Source: Planctomycetota bacterium (GTDB lineage: Bacteria > Planctomycetota > Planctomycetia > Pirellulales > Lacipirellulaceae). Taken from it: a DNA stretch of 6,849 nucleotides. This document shows positions 6,362-6,849 of the stretch, piece by piece; position 1 is the stretch's first letter; each line of letters begins with the position of its first letter. Location of the stretch: contig JAJRUA010000293.1 of assembly GCA_024278035.1 (NCBI GenBank), positions 1-6,849 of the forward strand, given 5' to 3'. The position numbers were made by a program, and so were the translations under genes. The notes below the pieces were generated by a model. The model was given only the letters and a program-made list of their open reading frames with translations. It was not told where the DNA came from and did no database searches.

Positions 6362-6849
6362 ATGGTGAAAGCAGCTAGCAAGCCGAAGAAGACGTACAAG
6401 GTAACCAATTGGAAGGATTATAACAGGTCGTTGGTCAACCGGGGCGACATCACGTTCTGGTTCAACGAAGAAGTGATCGACAGTTGGGAGCATGAGAACG
6501 CCGAAAAGAAAGTAGGGCGTCCTTTTGTTTATAGCGACCTAGCCATCGAAACGCTGCTTACAATTCGTGAGTTTTTCCAGCTTCCCTATCGCCAAACCGA
6601 AGGGTTGGGCCGGGCGCTTGCCAAGCTGATGGGAGCCCATATCGCGATCCCTCATCACACAAGTCTTGTAAAAAGAGCGGCTAATCTGGATGTTTCCATT
6701 ACCCTTGAAAAGCTAACGGGGCCGATTGATGTGATCGTTGATAGCACGGGCCTAAAGGTCTATGGCGAAGGAGAGTGGAAGACGAGACAGCATGGTGTAA
6801 GCAAGCGTCGCACATGGCGTAAGGTTCACCTGGCCGTCGATCCGGCCAC
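6362..6849 (+). CDS. IS5-family (IS903 group) transposase, N-terminal part
   Basis: The first 162 residues of a DDE transposase are visible; the frame continues past the right edge. The pattern is that of IS903-type enzymes: YKVTNWKDYNRSLVNRGDIT (12-31), GRPFVYSDLAIETLL (52-66), FFQLPYRQTEGLGRAL (71-86), then VIVDSTGLKVYGEGEWK (124-140) and RQHGVSKRRTWRKVHLAVD (142-160). Asp127 in VDSTG corresponds to the first catalytic Asp of the DDE triad; the other two acidic residues lie beyond the window. The enzyme cuts and joins the ends of its own element. ATG 6362 has GGAG 7 nt upstream. No frameshift or stop appears in the visible part, so the element may still be active. Confidence 0.93.
   Translation, partial: MVKAASKPKKTYKVTNWKDYNRSLVNRGDITFWFNEEVIDSWEHENAEKKVGRPFVYSDLAIETLLTIREFFQLPYRQTEGLGRALAKLMGAHIAIPHHTSLVKRAANLDVSITLEKLTGPIDVIVDSTGLKVYGEGEWKTRQHGVSKRRTWRKVHLAVDPA

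Larger units (their letters stand above)
6281..6849 (+). mobile_element. IS5-family (IS903-like) insertion sequence, left part
   Basis: The element runs from a probable left terminal inverted repeat at 6281 through the transposase gene to the right edge; its right end is outside the window. The assignment to the IS903 group rests on the transposase sequence and on the likeness of the terminal repeat. It inserted about 67 bp upstream of the start of the small membrane protein gene. If it makes a 9-bp target duplication as IS903 does, TAGTTGATA (6272-6280) would be repeated at the far end. Confidence 0.75.

Overview
The window looks like a piece of a planctomycete genome, probably of the Pirellulales type. 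The basis is a DUF1559 pseudopilin-like protein, a secreted protein that ends in a dockerin-like calcium motif plus a PEP-CTERM tail, a small single-pass coiled-coil protein of a kind common in planctomycetes, and a ROK-type regulator beside them. This is recognition of families by eye; no search was run.

Left and centre (1-5127): four genes lie on the minus strand and read right to left. They are a ROK-family transcriptional regulator (5127-3826), a secreted beta-rich PEP-CTERM/dockerin-like protein (3508-2363), a DUF1559 protein with a type IV pilin-like N-terminus (2300-1197), and a secreted TolB/PD40-type beta-propeller protein (1088 to beyond the left edge). The last three are spaced by 62 and 108 nt and may be co-transcribed. 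A near-consensus sigma70-type promoter (TTGACT-17-TATAGT, 3673-3645) sits between the regulator and the PEP-CTERM gene. Its -35 box overlaps a perfect 11-bp palindrome, which makes it a good candidate for the switch the regulator acts on. A second, perfect 14-bp palindrome (5195-5208) lies just upstream of the regulator and may be its own operator. The simplest reading is a regulated surface or export locus controlled by a carbohydrate- or phosphosugar-sensing repressor.

Right (5308-6849): this part is patchy and looks like accessory DNA. It holds a 199-codon minus-strand gene whose C-terminal half resembles the C-terminal domain of the plasmid replication initiator RepC but lacks the DNA-binding N-terminal half. 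Next is a 98-codon minus-strand membrane/coiled-coil protein that may be cut short. Last is the left end of an IS5-family (IS903-like) insertion sequence with its terminal repeat at 6281 and a plus-strand transposase running off the right edge. The RepC-like remnant and the IS suggest past integration and rearrangement here.
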